Below are positions 32,860 to 44,875 of a DNA stretch of 64,000 bases, in pieces (the stretch's first letter is position 1; each line of letters begins with the position of its first letter). The notes beneath the pieces are model-generated. The model searched no databases, was not told where the DNA came from, and saw only the letters and a list, made by a program, of their open reading frames with translations. Source of the DNA: Elmis aenea (Eukaryota > Arthropoda > Insecta > Coleoptera > Elmidae). The stretch is taken from positions 42,042,970 to 42,106,969 of the forward strand of contig OX393579.1 in NCBI GenBank assembly GCA_947652605.1, written 5' to 3'. Position numbers and translations under genes: made by a program.

Positions 32860-34215
32860 TATGCACCTCGACCAAAACGTACTTTTTTGGCCTTGATACA
32901 TAAATAACTATTTCTTTTACATGTAATTATATATTATTGGTGGGCATGATTTGCATTATATTAGTACAATTACTGTATAAAAAATAGCCACAGCTATAAA
33001 ACTTTGCAGTTTCTAAAATCTGTTTGCATTTGGATAGTTCTTGTTTTCATGGCAATATTAATTAGTTTAAAACCTCTACCTTTCTGGATTTTTTTGTTTG
33101 TTTTTTAAATTTTTACCTATACCTAGGTAGTATGTTATATTATTTGTTTAGCATACAAAAATCCAAAAAGGTATCTCTTACAAATAACAAAGTTGATGAC
33201 ACAAAATCCATTTAAAGCAATGTATAGAAAATTAAAATTTGCTTCATAAAGTGTTTTTCTATTATGCTTTTTTTGGCAAACCTTTTTTTTGCGGACTTAA
33301 ATTCAGCAGCAAGTTTCGCAACTTATCACCAATTAAACGGATTTCGTTACTCTTAAAATAAGGGCGATGTTGAGCCTCAAATTTGTGACAATTTAACTAT
33401 TAACCGCTGTTTATTATTTTGACGGACTTTAACGAAAACTGCTTTGAAATATATACTAAACTACATTACCATTCAGTGAACTTTGTTAATCAAAAACTTT
33501 AATTTTGAAACATGCTACCAAACTCAATTAAGTGTGTTTTAAAACATATTATATGATCATACCAGTTACGTAAGTATTTCAATTTTGTTAAAAAGCGTGG
33601 GGTTAGCAATTCGTAATCCTTTGCAAATACAAAAATATAATTCAGAGACAGTCTAGTCAAAGACTGTATAGACGGTAATTTTGCTGAATTGATGGAAAGT
33701 TTTATATAACTTAACGCAATTGAATAGCAGCTATTTAGCGACTTCGAAAAAACGTCTGCTTTGATGTTATGGGTTAATCTTTCACTGTTACAGACGCAAT
33801 TAAAGTTTAATGAATAAAATAAAACTCCACAAAAGCAAAACATGACCATATACCAATTTACTGTAAAAATTTGTAGGATAAAGAATATCAGCTTAATTAA
33901 AGATGCTTCGATATACTTAAGAAAATGCAAGTTTTATTATTCCAATTAAATATGAAGTAGCGTATAAGTACGTAACATTGGTGTCCGGATGAAATTATAC
34001 AAGGGAGAAATTGCACATGGAACAAAAAACACACGGAATAAATTTCACACCGATATAATTTTAAAAAAAAATCCAAATTTTGAGGATTTTAATAGAGACC
34101 TTACAAATTTAATTTCTATTTTATTGGGATGAGTCTTGGTTTAGTTTCTTATTGTTTAGTTATTTATTATCAACAAATCCTTTACGGTTTATACCTAATC
34201 CTAAATTGTTTGTGT
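32860..34215. other. AT-rich sequence with one long minus-strand ORF
   Basis: Apart from the ORF at 33499-33930 nothing was recognised. Confidence 0.5.
33499..33930 (-). CDS. Uncharacterised ORF, 143 aa, one or two possible membrane segments
   Basis: I do not recognise this ORF. It is the longest frame in the surrounding AT-rich DNA. A hydrophobic stretch near residues 10-45 (LIKLIFFILQIF, MVMFCFCGVLFYSL) could span a membrane. A mixed-polarity C-terminal half follows, with YDHIICFKTHLIEFGS near the end. It loosely recalls insect chemoreceptor fragments, but no diagnostic motif is present. It may be chance in AT-rich DNA. Confidence 0.2.
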   Translation of the reverse strand: MHFLKYIEASLIKLIFFILQIFTVNWYMVMFCFCGVLFYSLNFNCVCNSERLTHNIKADVFSKSLNSCYSIALSYIKLSINSAKLPSIQSLTRLSLNYIFVFAKDYELLTPRFLTKLKYLRNWYDHIICFKTHLIEFGSMFQN

Positions 34216-34219
34216 ACCT

Positions 34220-34640
34220 GACTTGTACTAACTGCTTAATCCGATAGCAGTAGTAGTCTTTATTTGTTCTGGATATCCAAAAAGGCATAGAACATGTCAC
34301 AATAATGATGATAATAATAATACACATATATACAAATATATACACAACACAAAATTATATTTACTTAAAAGAGTTTTTAAAGTAAGCGTCATTAAGATAT
34401 TCACTAACCCATAGTAAGCTTTAGAAATTATAACATTTCTTAATCTTTTCTTCAAGTCGGGGGTGGGTAGATTTATTATACTCTCAGGTGATGTGCTAAA
34501 TTGCAATTGCAATAATTATCGAGGCAACATTTTTTTGAAGATAGGTATATTTGAAGCAATCGGGCTTTAGAATTTTTTTAAGTCGGGTATTGGCTGCATG
34601 GTTTCTTATATTCAATAGAGTTACAGAGAAAGACATTGAT
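34220..34640 (-). pseudogene. LINE ORF2 C-terminal relic
   Basis: Minus-strand pieces NHAANTRLKKILKP, then a frame change, then TPDLKKRLRNVIISKAYYGLV, then SEYLNDAYFKNSFK in another frame, followed by an (ATT)-rich tail at about 34300-34325. This layout (N.R..L..P, a Leu/Lys block, then KAYY) is that of the non-LTR ORF2 C-terminus, and resembles the 26.9-28.0-kb LINE tail. The fragment is short and broken. Confidence 0.55.
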
Positions 34641-34644
34641 TATT

Positions 34645-35980
34645 CTCCAACACGATTATAATGCATCTTCTCAAACGGCAGCTTTATCTCCTCAGTTTTA
34701 AGTACGAAAAAAGGGCATCCACTGGCCTGACCTGGCAATGTGTAACTTTTGGTTAATTTTGGACTCAAACAAAATTTGCGTAGTAGTAGTAGTAATAATG
34801 TAAAAAATCTTTTAATCGATGACCTTAAAAACTCAACTGCTTATTTAACACTAAATAGCTAGTTTACAGTTTATATTACTAATTGTAAGCAATACAAAAT
34901 TGTCATTATAACATTTCGTTTAAATCGCTAGTTTTTTTATTAAATTATTACCTATTGCCTTGCAACAATACATTAAAATTTAAGATTTATTTCAAAATTT
35001 ATGCAAATAAAAGTGTCATATGTCACACGTTTTCTGTAACAGTACAAAATGACATAGTAAATGGTCAATAGTTTGCTGTTAAAGATTAAAATTCTATAGC
35101 AAATGTGTCATTTGAGTACTTTTTGATTACCAGGAAAGCGTTTAGATAAATATCACGAAATAACCATTCAAAATATTAGGCAGTTTCGTCACTGAGTTAT
35201 TGCCAGCTGTAGTGCTTTATTGAAATATTATAAGGGTTCAGTAAATTACGCATCAACCCTTAGGAATTATAAGGGTTAAAATTCATAAAAACTTTTGGAT
35301 CATATCCTTGACCTAGATGTTACTGCATGATTCTCAACGTCTTCCTTCTAGTTCATAATTTTCTGATGACTCGGAGCTTTTACGGAATTACAGGACAACC
35401 ATTTTAACCTACGTTTTATATAAAAGCTGCTTTTATTTGTACGCGAGTTAAAATTCATTGGTTTCGTTCGGCTTTATTACTTTTTAAGATATTCAGCTGG
35501 CAATAAATTAAATGCTTTTTGCAATAGAATGTTCTCAAATTTTTTATAAGATGGGTAGGTACCACTCATTTCTTTACTTTTACGCATATTAAACTGTAAT
35601 TTTTTCTAAGGTACAATTTTTTTAACAACGCTGCTAAAGTTGAAGTTAAATTGTATTACGAGAGATATTAATCTCATTCAGTCCGAAAATATTATAACTA
35701 AAACTTGTAAAACACCATTGTGTAGCAAAATTAGCTAATAAACTGTAACCAGAGCTTTTATGTGGAATATAAAAGTATTAGGTTTACGACATTTTTGTGG
35801 GAAAATTATTTCTGGCTTTCTGCTATAAAACTTCTGAATATTATGTAACTTTTTCTTTTCAGCTCCAGCCAAAATATTTTAATTACCGAATTCCAGAATG
35901 TAGTAAATATTGTATTATAAAAACCTACCGCTTTATTGAACAAAACATTTTTAAATATTTAACGTAAAATTACTACTATT
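34645..35980. other. AT-rich sequence, nothing recognised
   Basis: The only notable point is a TATAAGGGTT ... AACCCTTA-type pair at about 35230-35275, similar to the ends of the local piggyBac family but without TTAA-bounded element structure. Confidence 0.4.
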
Positions 35981-35986
35981 TATTAA

Positions 35987-37942
35987 GGGGGAACTAAAGG
36001 CACGCAATAAAACAGATTTCGTAGTTCAAGTTTTTCTCTCACACTAATTATCCAAAGTACTTAAAAATTTGTAAGTAAAAAGATTTTTGGTTCGAGAATG
36101 GCGGTACAGGCTCGATTTTTAAAAAAGTTAATACTGTTAAGCATAAAAAAATATTAAAAACTGGCTAAAAATTGACGTCTGTTTACACCATCAGTATTTG
36201 TAAACTATTGGCTAAAATTAAAATATCGTCCTGTACCGCCGTTAAGGAACATGTTTTTAATAATTGTTGTTAATTTGAAATAAATTTATTCACAATCTTT
36301 TTCTAAAAACTTGAACTAAGAAACCCATTTTTTAAGGAAATTTCACTTGTACTTTCCGAAGCGAAGGCGCTGCAACACCCAACCATTTTATCGCCGTATG
36401 TCTGTTCTACAACACAAAAAATGACAGGAAAATCTAAACGTCAATTTATTCTTATAGAATCTATACCATCTCTTAAAATCGAAGGGAAAATGTCGGCTCC
36501 CAATAACATGTCTATTTTACGTGGCGTTCCAAATTGTGGGTCTGCCAACTTAAGGTTTGTGGTATGTGTCCAATTTTCCGAATTAGTTGTGGACGGCATT
36601 TCCGTACATACATGCGGCAAAATCATGAAGTCGACATTAAATTTAGGTTCCTCTTTGTCTTTAGGTTTAAGAATACATGTGGTAAAACTGGTAGATTCGC
36701 ACGAAAAGGTACGATTCAAGCCATGGATGGGAATATTTACTGAGGCTCGGGACAGCCCTAATTTCTTAACGCAACTATCAGTACCTAATAAAATTTGTCT
36801 GACTGGCACTATCTAATAATACACGAAGCGTTTGATAATTTCCCCAACAGTCTAACACATCAACTAAGGCTGTCGATAACAAAACAGTGTTTCGAGATGA
36901 AGAGGTGTCGTTAAGCTATTGACTTGATTCAAAAGTAAGTTTGGAGTTTCATCCAAAGGTGAATGAGTAATTTCCGATTCTTTACTCGTAGATACGTGCT
37001 CGGATGAAGACCATTTGATTTTGTTTTCAAAGTGAAATAAGGTATGATGCCTGCTATAGCAAATACGACAATTTAAAGTTGAGTTACAATCCTTCATTTT
37101 ATGAAACGAGCTCAAACAATAAATACAAAGGTTTTCGCCTTTAATGAATAGAAATTTATCATTTGTGGTTTTTTCAAGAAAATTCGAACATCTATGAAGT
37201 GCGTGTGGCGACCGACAACAAAGACAACTACTATTATTTGCATTTGCTACAAAAGAAGCGGTTGAATTTAAAATTCGATTAGACCAACTGGTTCGATTAG
37301 GCGATAATACGACATGATTTGTTCGACTTTTCTCCGTTTTTTTGCCATTAAAAATAACGGTTTCGGTTTGTTAAAAATCACTTTTACGGACAAAAAATAA
37401 CGGTTACCGGTTTTTTTAATAACGAAAAAAATAGTTTATGGCATCTGTCTTCCAGGGCATGTATTCTGTGTTTTGTGTTATTTAGTGTTATCGAATTGTT
37501 TTAAATAACTGATAAACCGCCCTAGTACTAATATAATAAAAATATGTAAATATGTAAATATATCTTTTTCTATATATTTCTTCTTTTTATAATAGGAAAT
37601 ATGAAATAATTAAAACTATTTATACATTGAATTTATTTTGATTATTACAGTAAAAAAACTTTAACTTTGTAATATTTAATTTTTCTAAAAGTTATACTTA
37701 CTATAAAATTTACGCCTTTAGCTGCTAAGATCTAATAGGCTGCTAGGAAAACGCTTTCAGGGTTAAAAATAAACAATGATAGACTGCTAAGATAAAGAGT
37801 GATGAACGAATATATGGCGGGGAAATATGAAGGGGGAAATTAGTTTTGCTATGTTGTTTTCTGCTAGTGTACTAGAAAGAGATGTAAATATGACATTACG
37901 TGTATTATTACTTCTGCACTTCGACTAAAATTTAGTTCCCCC
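35987..37942. mobile_element. TTAA-flanked element carrying a BEL/Pao fragment
   Basis: GGGGGAACTAAA and its perfect inverted copy are flanked by TTAA on both sides (35983-35986 and 37943-37946). This suggests a piggyBac-type insertion 1956 bp long. Inside are an inverted pair near 36102 and 36230 (GGCGGTACAGG / CCTGTACCGCC), the minus-strand BEL/Pao piece, and at about 37320-37420 AACGGTT-rich sequence resembling the hAT of 43.0-44.8 kb. No piggyBac transposase was seen. The ends are short, so the assignment is tentative. Confidence 0.55.
36421..37335 (-). pseudogene. BEL/Pao retrotransposon fragment: gag zinc fingers and protease region
   Basis: On the minus strand three Cys/His knuckles come first: CLCCRSPHALHRC, CIYCLSSFHKMKDC and CRICYSRHHTLFH (about 37060-37230). 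After a frameshift comes the aspartic protease start, VLLSTALVDV and then LLDSASQTNF with the catalytic Asp (about 36800-36890). After a second shift comes the characteristic BEL block LKLADPQFGTPRKIDMLLGAD (about 36480-36545). The order gag knuckles, protease, LADP...IDxLLGAD is specific to BEL/Pao. LTRs, reverse transcriptase and integrase are missing, so it is a dead internal fragment. Confidence 0.85.
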
Positions 37943-37946
37943 TTAA

Positions 37947-38458
37947 CGGAAATTAATAATGTGCGTTTGCACTGTTATATTGTTATCTAAATTTCTAAAT
38001 AGTTAATGTTAAAGCACATTATTTATTCAAAGTTTCGGTATGTACTCTTACACACACACAACAAACTTTCATTTCCTTGTTTAGTTACATCAAATATAAT
38101 GAACGGTTCAAAGTTTGAACAGGACGTTAATCTGTAAACGCAGGAAGAATTAATGTTTAATTAATAACAGCTTGAAATTCTTCGCTTGGGTACGTGTCAG
38201 CACGTTGTGTGTTGATAAAAGAATTTAATTACCCAAGACAGTCTTTAATTTATTGCTTTCTCCTGGGGTTTCGAAGTTTATTTCTTTAAAATATGCATAA
38301 AAAATCATTATTCACGAAATATTTGAAAATTTAAAAATTAAACATTTTGTGATTAATTCGGAAACTACATAAAATAAAATAAAATGTTTTGGCCCATAAC
38401 TATTTATTCTAGAATACGGTTTATAATTCTTACATTACCTAAAAATGTCTAGGAAATC
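37947..38458. other. AT-rich spacer
   Basis: Nothing was recognised. Confidence 0.5.
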
Positions 38459-38460
38459 TA

Positions 38461-39361
38461 CAGAATGAGTCAAGACGGACGCCACTGAGTTATATTGCGA
38501 AACGGAATATATTTTCAAACTTCTATCGCGATTAGATTATGTAAGTTAATAAGGGCTACATTTTAAAAATATTTTCAAACATACAGGGTACTCCAAAAAA
38601 GAGTGGCATGACAAAGTTATACTTTTTCTTATGGAACACCCTGTATACTTTTATATTTTTAAATTTCTTTTCAAATTAACTTCAAAACATGTATAAGGTT
38701 ATATGGGTCTAAAGTCAACCGTTTTCGTGAAAATTGCATTTTTATGAAAATACAGTGCGCCGAGTGTCGTATTGTAAACATACAAAAACATTGTTTATAG
38801 GATTTAGTAATTATCTTCTCACACTGGTACAATAAATAAATGCATAAATAATTTGAAGAAACCTCGATTTAAACGTGAGATTGGTAAAACTGCATCTTCA
38901 TTATAAAAAAATGTCAAAAATGCGTAGGCAAAAGATAAAACTATAACTTTCTTGTTTTTTTTTTTGAGTAGATTTAATTTATCGCTGTATATCTGTTATT
39001 TTGAAATTTGAGCGGAAAACAATTAAAATTTTTCAAAACGTCCCTATGAAGCTATCGTGTGCCATGAATTTAAACAATATTGAAATATTATGAGTATTTT
39101 TATTTTACAGTGCGTAAAAAAATCTACAATATTTTCCCAAATATATTTTTGTAACATCAAATAAAACCGAGTATTAACGATTTTAAAAAAAAGCACATTT
39201 TCATTTTTGTTTATTATCTAGGGTGCAATGGAACTTTTTAAAACATTAAAGCATCGCTGAATGGGTCTCAAAAAGGGGAACAATTTGTCTAATTTAAACT
39301 TCTTTGTAGCTCTTAGCGTTTACGAGTTCCAAATAGTGGCCCTTGTATGTGGACCACCCTG
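38461..39361. mobile_element. Mosaic CAGGGTG-type foldback with two different ends
   Basis: The left end, after TA at 38459-38460, is the GAGTCAAGACGGACGCC head seen at 29070. The right end GGACCACCCTG (followed by TA at 39362) belongs to the family of the 56.5-58.7-kb element. One internal hairpin (ATACAGGGTACTCC ... GGAACACCCTGTAT) is at about 38582-38648. Bases 39055-39361 match the right arm of the 56.5-kb element and contain the unoccupied TTAA (39246-39249) that is filled by piggyBac there. Confidence 0.75.
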
Positions 39362-39363
39362 TA

Positions 39364-40115
39364 TTTATTAACTACATCTTTTAGTTTACAATTTCAAATA
39401 ATTTTGAATTACAGAATAAATAAAAAATCACATTTTTAAATATTTAAATTTCATTTTCCTCAAAAACCGTTTTCACATTTTTAAAAATGTGTACATTTTA
39501 TAGAATTTATTTGACCTTTAAAATTCTGTTAGCTATTCCTCTCTTCAGATAGTAAAAAAAGTTTAGATTATCTTTGTAAATTTGCATATCTTTGTAACGA
39601 TCCTTTGAGAAATATTGTATTAAAGAATAGAATAAAATAATTTAATTAGTTCCAAGTGCATTAATCGGAAATAAACTGCATAATTTATACTATCCCGGGA
39701 GACACAAACCACATAAGCAATTCTGCAGCTAATAGCGTTCACCAACTATCATTTACAACTGTCAGCTTGTCAACAGTTCAAAGTATATTAGCAAGCCTTT
39801 GGGGAATTTACTGCATAGGTACGTTATTCGGACGGATCCGAACGTTTTTCTACTCTAAATGCACCAAAACATATCTATTATTTTCAAGTTTTTAATAATG
39901 CAATAATACCTTTTTCATTTAATTAACTGCTTGCTGTTTTACAACAAAAACTACAAATATTTGATATAAAGTACACTTATTTTGATCAATCTGTTAATGT
40001 GTGTTATATCAAAATGTGTTATATCCGTATACAACATTCCACAAGTGTTATATGGATAACTTTGTTAGTATGAAAGTTACATAGTCGGTTCAATTAGCAA
40101 AGTTGGGTAGAACTT
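39364..40115. other. AT-rich sequence, nothing recognised
   Basis: No gene or repeat ends were recognised. Confidence 0.5.
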
Positions 40116-40119
40116 CAAG

Positions 40120-40510
40120 ACAAATTTAATGCCATTTTGACCTTTTTAAATATTAGGAAAAAACTAAAATCAAACAACTTTTTCAACTGTAAATATGTCC
40201 ATAGCCACCGACGTTAAAATCAAAAAATTAAATGATTCCTGTAGTGTAGATACTTTTACGAAGAATTAGAAAAAAATATCTAAAAAGTCATGGCACGCTT
40301 GATTTTTGAAACAAAAGCCGAACCTGAGCTTTTTTAAATGACAACGTTAGTCTGCTATGGGTTTCTTAAAAACAGAATATTACCCTGATTTAATAGATGC
40401 ATTAGTGAGTTTGTCTCAAAAAACTGCACATTTTTGATAATTTAACCGTTTCTCTATCTTAAATATTAAACGAGATACCCATGCAATCCCATCGAATTTG
40501 GACAACCTTG
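40120..40510 (-). repeat. Foldback-family fragment, inverted partner of 28188-28420
   Basis: The reverse complement aligns with 28188-28420 over about 230 bp. Its outer end ACAACCTTG followed by TA (40511-40512) is a degenerate CAGGGTG-type terminus. Confidence 0.6.
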
Positions 40511-40962
40511 TACTTGCCGTCTGTGTAACCGTCCAGCAGATAGGTATCACCTCGTAAAATTTGAGAAAAGAAGGAGCCGGTCACTAACTCAATTCATTAA
40601 AGACTTATCAAAATAAAAAAATACTGACTATAATAAAAATATACTAACAAGAAAGAAATAAAATAATAGTAAGTTAGGTTAAATATCTTTGTCATCTGCA
40701 TCTATGTGAGGCAAATAAAGATTTATACAATAACAAAGTTTCTCAAAAAGAAATTACGTTGATGAAAAATGCTATAATACATTTATTACTTCTCTCTGGA
40801 TAACGTCTTATTTCATTTTATTTATTTGATTTGGTTATGAACACGTTTACAAATTTGAATTTAACGTCAAATTATCCGAGTTTGTTTTCATCAATTCGTT
40901 TTAGCTAGGCCATGTTAAGCCTCGATTTTGCAACACCCTGTATTGGTGTATTTTTAACACAC

Positions 40963-41173
40963 CATTTAATAAACCCAGCAACGTACAAAAAAAGTTTACC
41001 ACTGTTAACACGGTAAGTGATATCAACAAGAACACTAAACCACTTCGTTGTTTTTGAATCTTATAAGGATATAAGGTATCAACTAAGTTACTACGCTGGT
41101 CTGGGATAAACTTAATATTAAAGTTATCTTGCTGTGGAATCTTATTAACTCTGATGGCGTTCGTGTACACCAT
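40963..41173 (-). CDS. Possible host exon: N-terminus of a single-pass membrane protein, beta-sarcoglycan-like
   Basis: An ATG at 41173 in good context opens about 70 codons. A polar N-terminal tail (VNK then NFNIKFIPDQRSNLVDTLYPY) is followed by a basic stop (KIQKQR) and one strong membrane helix (SGLVFLLISLTVLTVVNFF). This order (VNK..., NF...IP, basic pair, helix with VVN followed by T and L) resembles the type II membrane N-terminus of beta-sarcoglycan. A donor-like AATG|GTGTGT ends the exon at about 40963. Shortly downstream, at 40940, the end of a CAGGGTG-type repeat lies in what would be the intron. I compared the pattern from memory only. No further exons were identified on the minus strand. 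It may also be a chance ORF. Confidence 0.3.
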
Positions 41174-41174
41174 G

Positions 41175-41507
41175 ATGAAAATCAATTTACATTTACTACA
41201 CGACTGAGGGAATTTTAAATTAATTTTTTGTCGCGCCCTATAACAAGTTTTCACCAAATATTTTCGTTAATAAGTAGATTATGAGATATCTTGGCTACTA
41301 TTTAAAAATATGTAAAAAAGTTTATTTAATAAATGCACAAAGATTACTAACAAATTTTTACGCTTAAAAGTTGTTATGTCACACTTTCTACTGTGTTTGT
41401 CTAATTTTTAGTCATATTGTAAACCTTTCGTGTTGATGGTCTTATGTAGCAAAATTCAAGTGTATTTTTTAGATCGCTGCTTTTAAAAATCGAATTGTAT
41501 ATGTACA
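41175..41507. other. AT-rich spacer, possible upstream region of the 40963-41173 exon
   Basis: Nothing specific was recognised. The same frame stays open upstream to about 41257 without another ATG. Confidence 0.3.
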
Positions 41508-43465
41508 TACAGGGTGTCCCAGCCAAGACGAATTATTCGATAGCTCTGTTATTAGTAATGATATTTAAAAAAGTTCAATATAAAAAATGTTTGTAATCGT
41601 TTACTACATAACCTAAAATTATTATCAACTATACACAGTGTTTTGTTTTTGCGCTCTGATACCAAACATAGTTTTTTTATATAAAACACACTGTATATTT
41701 TGTAATTTTTGGATGTAAAATTAAATTCTCTTTCTAAAATATTATAGGTTATTTATGTCTAAAATGAACCGTTTTTGAGTTATTGACGCTTTTTTGAAAA
41801 TTTTGACAGATGCAGACCTTTATAAAAATATTTATATTTATTAACATAACAACACCAGAGCAATTTACTCTGGTAATTTACTAGACAATAGTGTCATAGT
41901 GATTGTTGATTAATTAAACTTTTAAAATAATATACAGGGTGTTCGTTTTACTCGGTCCATTTCGCTAAACTTTAAACGCATGTAAATCTTTTTTTTTTAA
42001 TGGAACACCCTATATATTTTTACATCTTCTTGTAGAAAATTTAATTATCTTTCAAAGTTATTAAGCATGTTTTATGTCTAAATATAATATTTTTGAAGTT
42101 ATTTCGTTTCTTATGATTATTTGCGAGTATTTTACCTAAAATATCGGTAGTAGCCTTTGAAAAATCAAAACAATTTGTATGAACTGTCAACCAAAACACT
42201 TAATCGGCACAATTTTCACTATTATGCCACTAAAAATCCATATTTTTTAAGAACTGTAGATACACAGCATTCTGGTGTTATTTGCTGCCATTTATGCTGT
42301 TTATCTACAACTTTTAAAAGAATATGGATTTTTAGTAGCATAATAGTTTAAATTGTGCCGATTAATTGTTCTGGTTGACAGTTCATACAAATTGTTTTGA
42401 ATTTTCAAAGGCTACTACCGATATTTTAGGTAAAACACTCGCAAATAATCATAAGAAACGATATAACTCCAAAAATATTATATTTAGACATAAAACATGG
42501 TTAATAACTTTGAAAGATAATTAAATTTTTTACAAGAAAATGTAAAAATATATAGGGCGTTCCATTAAAAAAAAATTACTTACATGCGTTTAAAGTTTAA
42601 CGAAATGGACGGAGTAAAACGAACACCCTGTATATTATTTTAAAAGTTTAACCAATCAACAATCACTATGACACTATTGTCTAATAAATTACCAGAGTAA
42701 ATTGCTCTGGTGTTGTTATGTTAATAAATATAAATATTTTTATAAAGGTCTGCATCTGTCAAAATTTTCAAAAAAACGTCGATAACTCAAAAACGGTTCA
42801 TTTTAGACATAAATAACCTATTATATTTTTGAAAGAGAATTTAATTTTACATCCAAAAATTACAAAATATACAGGGTGTTTTATATAAAAAAAACTATGT
42901 TTGCTATCAGAGCGCAAAAACAAAACACTGTGTATAGTTGAAAATAATTTTAGGTTATGTAGTAAATGATTACAAACAACTTTTATATTGAAATTTTTTA
43001 AATATTATTACCAGGGACTAAAAACGAAAAAAAATCCGTTCGTTTCTGTTCGGAACGAAAACGAAATAGTTATATCGTTTTCGTTCTTTTCGTTCTAACC
43101 GAAAAAATTCTTTTTTCGTTTTCGTGAACCGAAATAATAACGGTTAAAACCGGTTTTACAATATTTTTTTGTCATCAAAAAATCAAATTTTTTTCTAGTC
43201 ACCACAACCCTCTATAAATACGATAACAATATTTGCGTCTAAACTAAAATATAAACGATGACGATCGGGTTTGCTGCTCACGGACAGCATATTTTAGACT
43301 GGCGAACCATCGCCATATTAAATTTACCAAATCGTTAAACACATTAACATTTAACCATTTTATCAAGTTTAACACCCGTAAGGTGCAAAAACACAACTGA
43401 TAAGGTTAAATTAGACACACGATCTTTATCTAAAAATATGAAAATATAGCAAGTGCTGTTTTAAC

Positions 43466-44035
43466 CTTTAACTAGTCGCGTGTACTGTGTATACATAACT
43501 ACTCGCATGGCGCCTCGGAGGCACCATTGGGGTTTTATAACAATATATTTGACTTAAAATCTTAAAAATGTGTTAAACTGCTTTATTCATGAAATATAAG
43601 CTAAATCTTAAAAAGAATAACAATGACTAAATAAATTATAAGATATAAAAAATATACATCTGTATATAAAACATAACTGTAAAAACAGAATTATTTTTTT
43701 TTTTAATACGAATCAAACATTGGATGCAAAGCATTCACTGCACAATTTTATTGTATGCTCTGAACAAATATTTTTATGGCATTGCGAACAAATTTGTTGC
43801 GAATGTCGATTTTTAGCCCTAGGGCATAAATGATAGCGTTCATGCCGAGTAGCACATAATTGCATTTTACGGACTGTAAAATAGAGAAATATGAATAATA
43901 CTATATAATTCGTATTCCTAAAAGTACAATTGAGGAATACATAAACAGATATTAATGACAAAAAAATTATTAAAAATGTAACAACGATTTAAAAAACGCT
44001 TGGCGCCTCTGCGGCGCCGTGCGACTACTTAAAGG
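43466..44035 (-). mobile_element. piggyBac-type element nested in the hAT, 570 bp
   Basis: TTAA flanks both sides (43462-43465 and 44036-44039). The inverted ends CCTTTAACTAGTCGCG and CCTTTAAGTAGTCGCA differ at two positions, and inside each is GGCGCC-rich sequence. It carries only the transposase C-terminus. This family differs from the CCCTTATA family at 20 and 57 kb. Confidence 0.9.
43713..43880 (-). pseudogene. piggyBac transposase C-terminal Cys-rich domain
   Basis: The minus-strand frame ends with MQLCATRHERYHLCPRAK, then CSQCHKNICSEHTIKLCSEC, close to the stop at 43713. The C..C, C..C....C..H, C..C pattern is the zinc-binding domain that ends piggyBac transposases. The preceding hydrophobic residues (upstream to 43961) do not look like transposase and are probably readthrough. 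The catalytic domain is absent. Confidence 0.8.
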
Positions 44036-44875
44036 TTAAATTAGTTTTAGTACCTACTAAAAATCTATGCATTTGAATGAAATAAGATCCTGCTGTAATT
44101 ATTTAAAAAGATAAAAGAATGAATTCAAGTGGATAATTTACTAAATGTTATAAATAAAAAAGATATTAAAAAAAAAACTTATATTAACTTGAAATTTACT
44201 TTAACTTTATAGTTTGTATATACCATACAATATACATTTTCACATTCCGTTAAATCTTACTAGCAACACATCTTCCAATAAATCTTCTTTTACATTAGTC
44301 CTTTTCGAAGTAAGAATAAATTTTACTATTATTATGTCTAAACGCAAATAAAACATACACATTGATAATATATATCCAATCAAGTGTATATTCTATATTG
44401 ATGATCTAAAAAACAAATTAGAAATAGAGAATATCTGTACCGTTAATTGTGTTACACGAAATTGCAAGTATAAACAATAAAGTTGTTAATACATATTCAC
44501 GTAAATATATGGAGAAAAGTGAAGCTCACTTATTTGAAGTGAGATTTTTTTTACTGCCTCGTGAAGTCTCCCCAACACAGAAGGTAAATTCGCGTTTGTG
44601 TTTAACAAATAAAATTGAAATAGCGACAAAACCGGTTAAAACCGGTTAAAACCGGTTTTGGAAAATATTTATTTCGTTTTCGTTCTTGAACGAAAAATAA
44701 TAATTTCGTTTTCGGTTTCGTTTTCGTTCTTAAAAAAATTTCGGTTAATTTCGTTTAACGTTTTCGTTTTCGTTCCGTTCTCAGTCCCTGATTATTACTA
44801 ATAACAGAGCTATCGAATAATTCGTCTTGGCTGGGACACCCTGTATAATCATGTTGCATGAAGCTGAGTAACCTA

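Larger units (their letters stand above)
43012..44790. mobile_element. hAT-type element, 1779 bp, with ACGAAAACGAAA arrays
   Basis: The ends CAGGGACTAAAAACG and, inverted, CAGGGACTGAGAACG are flanked by a perfect 8-bp duplication ATTATTAC (43004-43011 and 44791-44798). Subterminal arrays of ACGAAAACGAAA in both orientations and AACCGGTTTTA motifs fill both ends. The AT-rich interior has no recognisable hAT transposase. It sits in the foldback and itself holds a piggyBac. Confidence 0.9.
41510..44843. mobile_element. Large CAGGGTG-type foldback, split by a hAT element
   Basis: The ends CAGGGTGTCCCAGCCAAGAC and the perfect inverted copy are flanked by TA (41508-41509 and 44844-44845). The arms pair over some 750 bp about a centre near 42275. 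Each arm holds two small hairpins: about 41640-41700 and 41933-42015, mirrored at 42547-42635 and 42866-42940. In the right arm, a hAT (43012-44790) separates the last 50 bp. No coding capacity. Without the insertion it is about 1.55 kb. Confidence 0.9.

Noticed and set aside
43881..43961. Hydrophobic N-terminal part of the 43.7-kb frame as part of the piggyBac transposase
   Set aside because: The residues are hydrophobic and unlike transposase. The zinc-binding domain starts only after them, so this looks like readthrough from AT-rich DNA.
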